From contig NZ_JAPFGD010000006.1 of assembly GCF_027257175.1 (NCBI RefSeq), forward strand, positions 62,001-126,000: a stretch of DNA of 64,000 nucleotides, given 5' to 3'. The notes under the pieces were generated by a model that saw only the letters and a program-made list of their open reading frames with translations, searched no databases and was not told the origin of the DNA. A program made the translations under genes and the position numbers. Each line of letters starts with the position of its first letter. The first letter of the stretch is position 1. This DNA is from Castellaniella sp. S9 (lineage in GTDB: Bacteria; Pseudomonadota; Gammaproteobacteria; Burkholderiales; Burkholderiaceae_B). Shown in pieces: positions 12,124 to 20,183 of this stretch.

Positions 12124-13170
12124 ATGAGCTTCAAGGTGACGGTGTTGCCCGGCGGCCAGGCCTTCGCGGTCGAGCCCGGGCAGACGGTGCTGGATGCGGC
12201 GCTGGCCGCCGGCCTGATATTGCCTTACAGCTGCCGCACGGGCGCATGCTCCACATGCCGCGGCCGCGTGGTGTCGGGCGAGTACGCTGCGGGCGAAGCG
12301 CCCGCGCACATCCTCGAGGCCGAGGATCTGGCGCGCGGCTACACCCTGCTGTGCCAGGCCAGGCCGTCGTCGGACCTGGTCATCGAGGCGCGCGAAGTCC
12401 GCATGGCGGGCGACATCCACGTGCGCAAGATGCCGGTCCGCGTCCTGGCCCTGCAGCCCCTGGCCGACGACGTCATGGAAATCACCCTGCAGCTGCCCTC
12501 GGCCGAGGCCTATCGCTACAACCCGGGCCAGTACCTGGAGTTCATCCTCAAGGACGGCCGGCGCCGCGCCTATTCCATGGCCGCGCCGTCCAGCCAGGAC
12601 CACACGGTGCGCCTGCATGTGCGCCACATGCCCGGCGGGGCCTTCACCAGCCAGGTGTTCGGCGCGGCCGAGCCGGCGCTCAAGGCGCGGGACATCCTGC
12701 GCATCGAGGGTCCGCTGGGCTCGTTCTTCCTGCGCGAGGACACCGACAAGCCCGTGGTCTTCCTGGCCAGCGGCACGGGCTTCGCGCCGATCAAGGCCAT
12801 TGTCGAGCACATGATCGCCACGGGTGTCCGGCGGCCCGCGACGCTGTATTGGGGCGGCCGCCGTCCGGCCGACCTGTATATGGACGCCCTGGCGCGGGAA
12901 TGGCGGGAGCGCCTGCCGGGATTCCGCTATGTCCCCGTGGTCTCCGAGGCCCGGCCGGCCGACGGCTGGACGGGGCGCGAGGGCCTGGTCCACCGCGCCG
13001 TCATGGCGGATCTGCCCGATCTGTCGGGCCATCAGGTCTATGCCTGCGGCGCGCCGGCCATGGTCGAGGCCGCCCGCCGGGACTTCGTCCAGTCCTGCGG
13101 CCTGCCGGGCGACGAATTCTACGCCGACGCCTTCACCTCCGAGATCGATCGGCTCGAGGCCGGCGTATGA
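12124..13170 (+). CDS. Ferredoxin-fused FAD/NAD(P)H reductase (CDP-6-deoxy-3,4-glucoseen reductase type)
   Basis: A 348-residue electron-transfer protein. The N-terminal 2Fe-2S ferredoxin domain has CRTGACSTCRG and the fourth cysteine in LLCQA. The FAD domain has RAYSMA (RxYS motif) and the NAD(P) domain has FLASGTGFAPIKAI and a conserved Cys-Gly near the end (YACGAP). Homologues are annotated after the enzyme AscD/RfbI of dideoxysugar synthesis, but no sugar genes are near, so the electron acceptor here is unknown; an oxygenase or the neighbouring amino-acid oxidation are possibilities. Its stop overlaps the ATG of the dadA-like gene (ATGA), implying translational coupling. Confidence 0.8.
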   Translation: MSFKVTVLPGGQAFAVEPGQTVLDAALAAGLILPYSCRTGACSTCRGRVVSGEYAAGEAPAHILEAEDLARGYTLLCQARPSSDLVIEAREVRMAGDIHVRKMPVRVLALQPLADDVMEITLQLPSAEAYRYNPGQYLEFILKDGRRRAYSMAAPSSQDHTVRLHVRHMPGGAFTSQVFGAAEPALKARDILRIEGPLGSFFLREDTDKPVVFLASGTGFAPIKAIVEHMIATGVRRPATLYWGGRRPADLYMDALAREWRERLPGFRYVPVVSEARPADGWTGREGLVHRAVMADLPDLSGHQVYACGAPAMVEAARRDFVQSCGLPGDEFYADAFTSEIDRLEAGV

Positions 13171-14420
13171 AAGTCGCCGTGTTCGGCGCCGGCATCATCG
13201 GCGTCTCCAGTGCCTGGTGGCTGGCGCAGGCCGGCCACGAGGTCGAGGTCATCGAGCGGCGCCCCGGTGTCGCGCTCGAGACCAGCCGCGCCAATGGCGG
13301 CCAGATTTCAGTGTGCTACGCCGAGCCCTGGGCCAGCGCGCATACGCTGCGCAAGGTCCTGCGCTGGCTGGGAAGGCGCGACGCGCCCCTGGCGTTCTCG
13401 CCACGGCTGAGCCCCCGGCAGTGGCTGTGGTGCGCCCGCTACCTGAACGAGTGCCGGGCCACGCGCTATGCCGTCAACGTGGCGGCCATGGTGCGCATGG
13501 CGCAATACAGCCGGTCGACGCTGCGCAGCCTGCGCGCCGATCTCGACATTCGCTACGACCACCTGGAACGCGGCATCCTGGCCTTCTATCGGGACGCCCG
13601 CGAATTCGACCATGCCTGCGAGAGCGCCGAGCGCATGCGCGCACTGGGGGTGGACCGCCGCATCGTGGATGCCGACGAGGTGCTGCGCATCGAGCCGGCG
13701 CTCGAGGCCCTGCGGGGGCAGATCCTGGGCGGCGACTATACCGCCGACGACGAATCCGGCGACGTGCACCTGTTCACTCGCGCGCTGGCCGAGCGCGCCC
13801 GCGCGGCGGGCGTCGTGTTTCGCTTCGACACGCGCTTGAGCCGCCTGGTGCCGGGCGAGCGGCGCGTGGCGGTGGCCGAGGTGGTCGAGCCGGATGGCTG
13901 GTTCCGGCCCCTGCGCGCCGACGCCTACGTGCTGGCCCTGGGCAGTTTCACGCCCGACCTGGCGGGTCCGCTGGGCATCGACTGTCCGGTCTATCCCGCC
14001 AAGGGCTATTCGGCGACTTTCGCCCTGCGCGATCCGGCCGCCGCCCCCGAGGTCAGCCTGATCGACCAGGAGGCCAAGATCGTGTTCTCGCGCCTGGGCG
14101 ACCATTTGCGCATGGCCGGCACCGCGGAAATCGGCGGCTATTCGCGGGCCTTGAATACACGGCGTTGCAATAATCTGGTGCAACGGGCGCGCGCCATGTT
14201 TCCAAGCGCACTCGATTTTGGTAATGTTCAGTTCTGGGCCGGTTTGCGGCCCACGACACCCTCCAACGTTCCCCTGATCGGCCGTACGCGGATCGGCAAC
14301 CTCTATTTGAATACCGGGCATGGCAGCCTGGGATGGACGATGGGCGTGGGGTCGGGCAAGGCCTTGGCGGATCTGGTGTCCGGTCGGACGCCAGAGGTCG
14401 ATTTTCCTTTTTTGGGTTAG
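13167..14420 (+). CDS. D-amino-acid dehydrogenase, small-subunit (DadA) family
   Basis: A 417-residue FAD flavoprotein of the DAO superfamily, with the dinucleotide motif FGAGIIGVSSAWWLAQAG at the N terminus and the segment SRANGGQISVCYAEPWA typical of DadA. The C-terminal motif GLRPTTPSNVPLIGRTRIGN ends with the usual NTGHGSLGWTMGVGSGK. Enzymes of this family oxidise D-amino acids to 2-oxo acids at the membrane, passing electrons to quinone. No alanine racemase (dadX) follows, so the catabolic D/L-alanine operon structure is absent. It overlaps the reductase gene upstream and lies 7 nt before the binding-protein gene. Confidence 0.85.
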   Translation: MKVAVFGAGIIGVSSAWWLAQAGHEVEVIERRPGVALETSRANGGQISVCYAEPWASAHTLRKVLRWLGRRDAPLAFSPRLSPRQWLWCARYLNECRATRYAVNVAAMVRMAQYSRSTLRSLRADLDIRYDHLERGILAFYRDAREFDHACESAERMRALGVDRRIVDADEVLRIEPALEALRGQILGGDYTADDESGDVHLFTRALAERARAAGVVFRFDTRLSRLVPGERRVAVAEVVEPDGWFRPLRADAYVLALGSFTPDLAGPLGIDCPVYPAKGYSATFALRDPAAAPEVSLIDQEAKIVFSRLGDHLRMAGTAEIGGYSRALNTRRCNNLVQRARAMFPSALDFGNVQFWAGLRPTTPSNVPLIGRTRIGNLYLNTGHGSLGWTMGVGSGKALADLVSGRTPEVDFPFLG

Positions 14421-14427
14421 ATTCAAT

Positions 14428-15741
14428 ATGAAATTCATCAGCCACCCCGGCTTTTTGCGCCTGGGGCGCCATGCCGCGTGGGCGCTCGTCGCGGCCCTGG
14501 CAGCCGGTCCGGCCTTCGCGGCGACGGATATCCAGGTCTGGCACACCATGGACGAGCACAATGCCGAGGCCTTCGAGGACCTGGTCGATGCCTACAACCG
14601 GGGCCAGTCCGATGTCCGCGTCAAGCTGCGGGTGTTCGAGACCCCGCAGAAACTCGAGGCCGCCCTCGACGAGGCGGCGCGCGCCAAGGACCTGCCTGCG
14701 CTGGTCGAGCTGGGCGACGACCACACCCTCGAGGAAATCGCCCGGCGCAACTATATTCAGCCTTTCTACACCCAGCAGAACGGCCCGGCGCTCAAGAACG
14801 CCCGCTGGTTCCTGTCGTCCGACAACGCCTTCATCCACGATGCCAAGGGGCGCCTGATGGCGTTTCCCTACATGCTCGAGGTTCCGGTCATGTACTACAA
14901 CCGGGATGCCTTCAAGAAAGCCGACATCGAGCCCGCGGTGCCGCAGCGCACCTGGCTCGAGCTGCAAGCCCAGCTGGTCGAGCTGGCGAACAACGGCTCG
15001 CGCAAGTGCCCGCTGACCTCGGACTTGCCGGTCTCGATCAACCTCGAGAACCTGGCGGCGGTGAACAACCAGCTTTTTGCCAGCGGGGGCAACGGCCTCA
15101 CAGTCAAGGGGCTGCCCAGCTTTTCCTTCGATTCCACCTATGTGCGCCACCTGTCGCTGATGATCAGCTGGGTGCGCAGCGAAATCATGGTCGGGCCCAA
15201 GCTCGGGCCGCAGTCGGTGGATCGTTTCGCGGCGGGCGACTGCGCGATCCTGATGTCCAATTCCGGCCACATCGGCCGCTTCAACGACAAGCGCCTGCTG
15301 CGCTATGCCGTTTCGGGCCTGCCGTACTATCCCGAGGTCACCAAACAGCCCGGCAGCCCCTTCGTGTCGGGCGCGGGCCTGTGGCTGACCAAGACCGACA
15401 AGCCCCGCACCGAGGCCCGGATCAAGTTCCTGGGCTGGCTGGCGCAGCCCGAGCAGGCGGCGAAATGGCACCAGGACACGGGCTTCCTGCCCTTGACGCA
15501 CGCGGCCTTCGACCAGACCCCGGAAAAGTACTACAAGGGCCTGGGACAATGGCGCGAGCTGGTGGCCGTGTATTCGCAGAAGGCCAGCGCGACCGGCCAG
15601 GGATTCCGCATCAACAACTATCCCAGCATCCGCGCGCGTTTCCACCAGATCCTGGACAACGCCCTCCAGGGCCAGCAGCCCGCGGTGACGGCATTGCAGC
15701 TGGCGGCGACCGAGGCCAACAAGATGGTCCGCCAGAAATGA
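14428..15741 (+). CDS. Orphan ABC transporter substrate-binding protein (UgpB-like, family 1)
   Basis: A 437-residue exported protein. A signal peptide of about 30 residues ends at AAGPAFAATD; the mature part opens IQVWHTMDEHNAEAFEDLVDAYN, which resembles UgpB, the periplasmic binding protein for sn-glycerol-3-phosphate. Later hallmarks are FPYMLEVPVMYYNRDAFKKA and a C-terminal GFRINNYPSIRARFHQILD. No permease or ATPase gene is beside it; it starts 7 nt after the dadA-like gene and is followed by a hairpin. The ligand cannot be read from sequence. It might serve a transporter encoded elsewhere. Confidence 0.8.
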   Translation: MKFISHPGFLRLGRHAAWALVAALAAGPAFAATDIQVWHTMDEHNAEAFEDLVDAYNRGQSDVRVKLRVFETPQKLEAALDEAARAKDLPALVELGDDHTLEEIARRNYIQPFYTQQNGPALKNARWFLSSDNAFIHDAKGRLMAFPYMLEVPVMYYNRDAFKKADIEPAVPQRTWLELQAQLVELANNGSRKCPLTSDLPVSINLENLAAVNNQLFASGGNGLTVKGLPSFSFDSTYVRHLSLMISWVRSEIMVGPKLGPQSVDRFAAGDCAILMSNSGHIGRFNDKRLLRYAVSGLPYYPEVTKQPGSPFVSGAGLWLTKTDKPRTEARIKFLGWLAQPEQAAKWHQDTGFLPLTHAAFDQTPEKYYKGLGQWRELVAVYSQKASATGQGFRINNYPSIRARFHQILDNALQGQQPAVTALQLAATEANKMVRQK

Positions 15742-15864
15742 GGCCTTGATTCCCGTGCCCCGTCCTCCGGCGCGCGGCCGACAAGGCGGGGCGCGCCGCC
15801 GCAGGGGCGCTTTCCTCCATCCGTAATCGCCGGTCTGGCGCAGGGCCGGCATCCATCCCAAGAT

Positions 15865-15893
15865 AGGCACCCGATCCGCTGGATCCGGTGCCT
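15865..15893 (+). terminator. Hairpin between the binding-protein gene and the pilus operon
   Basis: A near-perfect stem AGGCACCcGATCC / GGATCcGGTGCCT with a GCT loop, followed by GTTTCGTT. The T content is low, so termination may be incomplete. Confidence 0.55.
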
Positions 15894-15917
15894 GTTTCGT
15901 TGATGGGGGATGCGTTT

Positions 15918-16808
15918 ATGTTGAAGGTTCTCACGGCGGCCGCCGCCTCGGTCCTGTTGGCCGGCTGCGCACAAACGTCCGCCTGGGCGTGGCTCGAGGT
16001 GGACGGACGCAAGCCGGCCGATTCCGCGCCGCGGCAGTTCGGTTTCGACTGGCGGATCGACGGTGATCCCGGCCTCGCGCCGCTGCAGGTATTCGACGAC
16101 GGCCAGCGCACCTGGCTGCAGTATCCGGCCGACCAGGCCGTGCCGGCCCTGTTCCAGCGCACGGCGCGCGGCGACCGCCTGCTGATGCCCGTGCGGCGGG
16201 GCGACTACCTGGTCCTCGAGGGGGTGCCGCCCCACCTGGTGATGCGCGGCGGGCATCTGGCGGCCGAGGCGCGGCGCACGACGGGGGTCACAGTCGAGGA
16301 TCGGGCAGCGGCCTCGGTGGCCGAGGTCCCGGCTTCGATCCCGATGTCCGAGGCGTCCGCCGTGCCGGTCGAGGCACCCGCGCCCCGGCTGGCCTCCTTG
16401 TCACCGGCGGTCCGCGCCTCGCCTGCACCGGCGCCGCTGTCCGCGCACCTGCCGGCGCCCGTCCCGCCGCCTCCGCCTCCGCCTCCACCGCCCCAGCCCC
16501 CGGCGTTCCAGCCGTCGGCGTTCCAGGCCGGCCCGGCGGACCTCAACATCCGCAGTGCGCTGGGCCGCTGGGCGCGCGAGGCGGGTTGGGTATTCGAGGC
16601 CGAGCATTGGGCGGTCGACGTCGACATTCCCCTGGCGGGGTCGGCGGCCTTCGGGGAGGGATTCCGCCCCGCGGTGCGCGCGCTGCTGGCCGCCACCGAA
16701 CTCGGCGACCGTCCCCTGCAGCCCTGTTTCTACGCCAACCGGGTCTTGCGGGTCATTCCGCTGGCCCAGCGCTGCGATCGCACATCAGGCCCCGGGAGAC
16801 CCTCGTGA
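15918..16808 (+). CDS. Type IVb pilus lipoprotein with VirB9/TrbG-like and TcpQ-like domains (PilL-like)
   Basis: A 296-residue predicted lipoprotein; lipobox LLAGC follows a short hydrophobic signal. The ATG at 15918 has GGGGGA before it and is preferred to earlier in-frame codons. Residues 30-110 (GFDWRIDGDPGLAPLQVFDD...RRGDYLVLEG) resemble the VirB9/TrbG strand domain. A Pro/Ala-rich linker with a run of ten prolines follows. The last 85 residues (LNIRSALGRWAREAGWVFEAEHW...) match the TcpQ/PilL C-terminal domain, which in other pili helps place the secretin. It heads the operon and overlaps pilN by the GTGA junction. Confidence 0.75.
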   Translation: MLKVLTAAAASVLLAGCAQTSAWAWLEVDGRKPADSAPRQFGFDWRIDGDPGLAPLQVFDDGQRTWLQYPADQAVPALFQRTARGDRLLMPVRRGDYLVLEGVPPHLVMRGGHLAAEARRTTGVTVEDRAAASVAEVPASIPMSEASAVPVEAPAPRLASLSPAVRASPAPAPLSAHLPAPVPPPPPPPPPPQPPAFQPSAFQAGPADLNIRSALGRWAREAGWVFEAEHWAVDVDIPLAGSAAFGEGFRPAVRALLAATELGDRPLQPCFYANRVLRVIPLAQRCDRTSGPGRPS

Positions 16809-18400
16809 GGGCGTGGCGGCCGATCGCGGGCGTTCTCCTGTGCGGGCTGCTCGCCGGCTGCGCCCTGTCGCAGCGTCTGCGCGAGGCGGCCCTCGAGTTT
16901 TCGCAGGCACGGGCGGCTCTTGCACAGGGGCATGAAGCCTTCGCCGCCGACGCGCGGGACGATGTCGAGGCGCGCCACGCCGCCCAGGACGTCGACCGGC
17001 CCTGGCTCGCGGGCCGGGCGCAGCCCCTGGCCCGGGAACTGAGCCTGCCGCCGGCGCTGCGGGCCAACGTGCGCACGACCCTGCTGTTTGCCGACGGCGA
17101 CGATGACTTGCGCCGCATCGGCGGCCGGATCTCGGCGGTGACGGGCATCCCCGTGCACGTGCGGCCGGACGCCTTGTTGCCCGCCTGGCATTTCCTGCCG
17201 CGCCTGACCGGGGTGGCCGGCGCCGGCCCCTCCGCAGCGCCGGCGCCCGAGCCCTTCATCCTCGCCGATGCGTCGCGACCCCTCGCCCAGACGCTGGATC
17301 GCCTGTGCGCGCACTTCGGGGTCCTGTGGCGCTTTCACGAGGGCCGCATCGAATTTTTCCGCACCCAGACGCGGGTCTTCAACGTCCGCGCACTGGCGCT
17401 CGAGGCGCAGACCGAGGCCTCGCTGGGGTTCGCCGGGGCGCGCGGCGCGGGCGGTTTCGTCAGCACCTCCGGCACCCGCCTCGCCGGCGGCGGCCTGGAT
17501 GTGATCCAGACCATCCGGGCCCGCATCGAGCCCTTCCTGTCGCGCGCCGGCCTGCTGGTGGCCGAGCCCGGTGCCAGCGCCAGCATCGTGGTCACCGACA
17601 CGCCCGACGCCCTCGAGCGGATCGCGCGCTACCTCGACATCGAGAATCGCGCCCTGACCCGTCGTGTGCGCCTGGTGTTCGAGGAGTTGACCGTGGCCTT
17701 GACGGACCAGGCACTCGCCAGCCTGGACTGGAACCTGATCTTCGCGGGCACGCGCGTGGCCGCGAGCCTGGCGGTGCCGGCGCTGGGCACGGCGCCGTCG
17801 GGCTCGCTGGGCGTGGGCATCACCCAGGGCCCGCTCTCGGGCAGCGAGGCGGTGGTTCGCGCTCTGGGCGAGACCGGGCGTCTGGTGCGCAGCAGCACTG
17901 TGCCCATGCTGACCCTCAACCGCCGTCCCGTGACCCATGCGGTGCGCACCACGTTCTCATATATCGACCGGGTCGAAACCACTTCCATGCCCGGCGGCGC
18001 CGGGATGGCGCTGCCTGCCGTGTCGGTCAACCAGAAGGAGGAAACCGTCGGTTCGCTGCTGACCGTCATACCGGATGCCCAGGAGGACGGCCAGATCTTC
18101 CTGTCGATCGCCTATGACAATACGGTGGCCCAGCCGCTGAAGTCGGTGACCTTCGGCGACAAGGCCAATCCGCTGCAACTGCAGCAGCTCACGATCGACG
18201 GCAACGGTACCGTGCAACAACTCGCGGTACAGCCCGGCCAGCCGCTGGTGATCTCCGGCTTCGATCGGCATCAGTCCGAAACATCCGAGCGCCGCCTCGG
18301 GCCGGGCATGCCCGCCGTGTTCGGCGGCGGCGACCAGATCGCCGCACAGCGCCTGACGACCCTCCTGGTCATCACCGCGCGTGTCGAGGAGGGGCTGTAG
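16805..18400 (+). CDS. pilN: Type IVb pilus secretin (PilN family outer-membrane lipoprotein)
   Basis: A 531-residue lipoprotein; the signal ends in LLAGCALSQ. It starts with GTG at 16805, overlapping the previous stop. N-terminal N0/N1-like modules (LRRIGGRISAVTGIPVHV, then TLDRLCAHFGVLWRFHEGRIEFF) precede the secretin barrel domain, recognised by SIVVTDTPDALERIARYLD and the end LVISGFDRHQSETSERRLGPGMP...TTLLVITARV. It should form the gated outer-membrane ring through which the pilus leaves the cell. The match to R64 PilN is at family level. Downstream genes pilO to pilV follow without a gap that could hold a promoter. Confidence 0.88.
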   Translation: MRAWRPIAGVLLCGLLAGCALSQRLREAALEFSQARAALAQGHEAFAADARDDVEARHAAQDVDRPWLAGRAQPLARELSLPPALRANVRTTLLFADGDDDLRRIGGRISAVTGIPVHVRPDALLPAWHFLPRLTGVAGAGPSAAPAPEPFILADASRPLAQTLDRLCAHFGVLWRFHEGRIEFFRTQTRVFNVRALALEAQTEASLGFAGARGAGGFVSTSGTRLAGGGLDVIQTIRARIEPFLSRAGLLVAEPGASASIVVTDTPDALERIARYLDIENRALTRRVRLVFEELTVALTDQALASLDWNLIFAGTRVAASLAVPALGTAPSGSLGVGITQGPLSGSEAVVRALGETGRLVRSSTVPMLTLNRRPVTHAVRTTFSYIDRVETTSMPGGAGMALPAVSVNQKEETVGSLLTVIPDAQEDGQIFLSIAYDNTVAQPLKSVTFGDKANPLQLQQLTIDGNGTVQQLAVQPGQPLVISGFDRHQSETSERRLGPGMPAVFGGGDQIAAQRLTTLLVITARVEEGL

Positions 18401-18403
18401 GCC

Positions 18404-19681
18404 ATGCGCGGCACGCGGATTCTCCAGGTCGGCCGGGTTGCGCTGGCGTTCGGCATGGAGTGGCTGCCGCTGGTGGGCGAGCATCCCGATCGCCTGGCGC
18501 GCCGGCTGACCCGGCGGCGCCGGGCCTCGCACGCCGTCCTGTCGGGCTCCGACCAGGCGGCCGTGGGGCTGGCCTGGCTGGATGGCAAGTCGTCCGCGCA
18601 GCCCTATTCGGGTGCGCAGATCTTCGCCTTGCTCCACCCCCGGGGTACGGTGGCGGACGTGCTCGACCTGGGCGACGGCAGTGTCTGCGTGTTGGCGGCC
18701 CACGAGGGGGTCGTCCTGTCGCGGGCGGACCGCATCTACCAGGACCCGGGGCTGGCGCAGGCGGTGATCGATGAATTGCGCCTGGCGTATCCCCGCCTGC
18801 GCCGCCCGTCGTCGCAGCTTGCGGTCCGTCTCGAGGATCTGGCCGGCCACGCCGGCGACGAATCCCGCCTGCGGCGGGCGCCGTGGTGGGGCTGGCGGCG
18901 CGTCGGGTTCGTGGGGCTGGCGGTGTGCGTGGCCGCGCCGCTGGCGTGGCAAAGTCTGGCTGATGCCCGGAACGGACCGCCGCGTATCGATGCCCGCCAG
19001 GCCTGGGACCAGGCCCAGCGCCGCCTGCTGGAGCAGCACCGCGTCCATGGCGCGGCGGGCACGCGCGCGCTGCTTGCCGCTCTTCATCGGCAGCCGGCTG
19101 CGATCGCCGGCTGGCGGCTGCGCCTGCTGTCTTGTCGGCAGGCCGATGACGGCGCCTGGCGCTGTCTGGGCGAGTATGAACGCGCGGATCGCCGGGCCGA
19201 CAATCGCGGGCTGCTGCGCCGGGCGCCGCGCGACTGGCGTCTGGACTTCCCGTCCCTGGGCCTCGCGCGCGCCTCCTGGACGCTATCGCTGCCGGCGCAG
19301 GTCCCGGACCGTACCCGGCCGCCGTCCGCGCAGGGGCAGGCGCGTGACTGGGCCAGCCGGGCACAGGGCATCCTGCCGGCCTTTTCCGCGTTCCGCCTCG
19401 ATGCCAGCCGGGCCCTGGAGCCGACCCCTCCGCGGGATGCGGACGGCGTGGAATTGCCGCGGCCCCCGGACATGCGCCGCTATGCCTTGCGGGAATTGCG
19501 GGTCGACGGTCCGCTGCGCTCGGCCGTGCTGCTGATCCCCATCTCGCAGCATATCGGCTGGCGCAAGGCGGCCTTGTCGATCGGCCGGCGGCCCGCCGCA
19601 GGGCTCTCCGACAGTCCCATCAATCTTCATTTAGAGGGAGTCCTCTATGAAACCCAAGACCTCCCGGCTCCGCCTGGTTGA
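18404..19681 (+). CDS. pilO: Type IVb pilus assembly protein PilO
   Basis: A 425-residue PilO2-type protein. The N-terminal half is an actin-like-fold or PilO2 soluble domain (ILQVGRVALAFGMEWLPL...); a single membrane segment lies near residue 170 (VGFVGLAVCVAAPLAW); the rest is periplasmic, with one cysteine pair (LLSCRQADDGAWRCLGEYE) that could form a disulfide. In R64-type pili PilO joins the inner-membrane platform to the secretin. It starts 3 nt after pilN and overlaps pilP by 35 nt. Confidence 0.8.
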   Translation: MRGTRILQVGRVALAFGMEWLPLVGEHPDRLARRLTRRRRASHAVLSGSDQAAVGLAWLDGKSSAQPYSGAQIFALLHPRGTVADVLDLGDGSVCVLAAHEGVVLSRADRIYQDPGLAQAVIDELRLAYPRLRRPSSQLAVRLEDLAGHAGDESRLRRAPWWGWRRVGFVGLAVCVAAPLAWQSLADARNGPPRIDARQAWDQAQRRLLEQHRVHGAAGTRALLAALHRQPAAIAGWRLRLLSCRQADDGAWRCLGEYERADRRADNRGLLRRAPRDWRLDFPSLGLARASWTLSLPAQVPDRTRPPSAQGQARDWASRAQGILPAFSAFRLDASRALEPTPPRDADGVELPRPPDMRRYALRELRVDGPLRSAVLLIPISQHIGWRKAALSIGRRPAAGLSDSPINLHLEGVLYETQDLPAPPG

Positions 19682-20183
19682 GGCGGTGATCGTTGCGGCC
19701 ATGCTGGCCCTGTCGGCCCAGCCGAGCCCCGCGCCGGCCACGGGCGTCGTGCAAGGGGATGCAGGGCCCGCGGCCGTCCCCGCATCCTCGCCCGCCGAGG
19801 CCGGCATCGAGGGCGGCGAGGATTTCGAGTGGCAGGCCCAGTCCGTGCGCGAGCTGTTGCGGCGCGATCTCCAGGAGGCCCTGCGGCCGGCGCCGGCGCG
19901 GGGCGGGGTTCCGGCGGCGCGCGCCAGCCAGCCGGCCGACGCATCGGCTGCGCAGCCACGGCTCGTGGCGATGTATGGTGTCGGCCGCAGGCTGATGGCC
20001 GAGGTCCAGGTGGGCGGGCGCGCATTCCTGTATGTTCGCGGCCAGGCGCTGCCGGTGGGCCACGCGGGCGATTCCGCCGTCTATCGGCTGCGCGAGATGA
20101 ACGGCGCGTGCGTGCGCCTCGAGCGCGGTGCGCAGCGGCACGCCCTGTGTCTGCGGGCCATGTTGGGCGAGGCCAGGCCATGA
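19647..20183 (+). CDS. pilP: Type IVb pilus assembly protein PilP
   Basis: A 178-residue exported protein. The N-terminal hydrophobic stretch (AVIVAAMLALSAQPSPAPA) is a signal peptide or anchor. A low-complexity Ala/Pro section follows, then a C-terminal beta-rich domain (RLVAMYGVGRRLMAEVQVGGRAFLYVRG...) in which PilP proteins carry YGVGR/L-type motifs. It has a good binding site (AGAGGGAG) before the ATG, which lies inside pilO. PilP is thought to sit in the periplasm with PilO and the secretin. Confidence 0.75.
   Translation: MKPKTSRLRLVEAVIVAAMLALSAQPSPAPATGVVQGDAGPAAVPASSPAEAGIEGGEDFEWQAQSVRELLRRDLQEALRPAPARGGVPAARASQPADASAAQPRLVAMYGVGRRLMAEVQVGGRAFLYVRGQALPVGHAGDSAVYRLREMNGACVRLERGAQRHALCLRAMLGEARP

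Noticed and set aside
13167-14420. Sarcosine oxidase or glycine oxidase as the identity of the DAO-fold gene
   Set aside because: The N-terminal SRANGGQISVCYAEPWA and the C-terminal RPTTPSNVPLIG fit DadA better; no sox or thi genes are near.
16466-16503. Phase-variable repeat in the polyproline linker
   Set aside because: The repeat step is six bases, so slippage changes the linker length but cannot switch the gene off.
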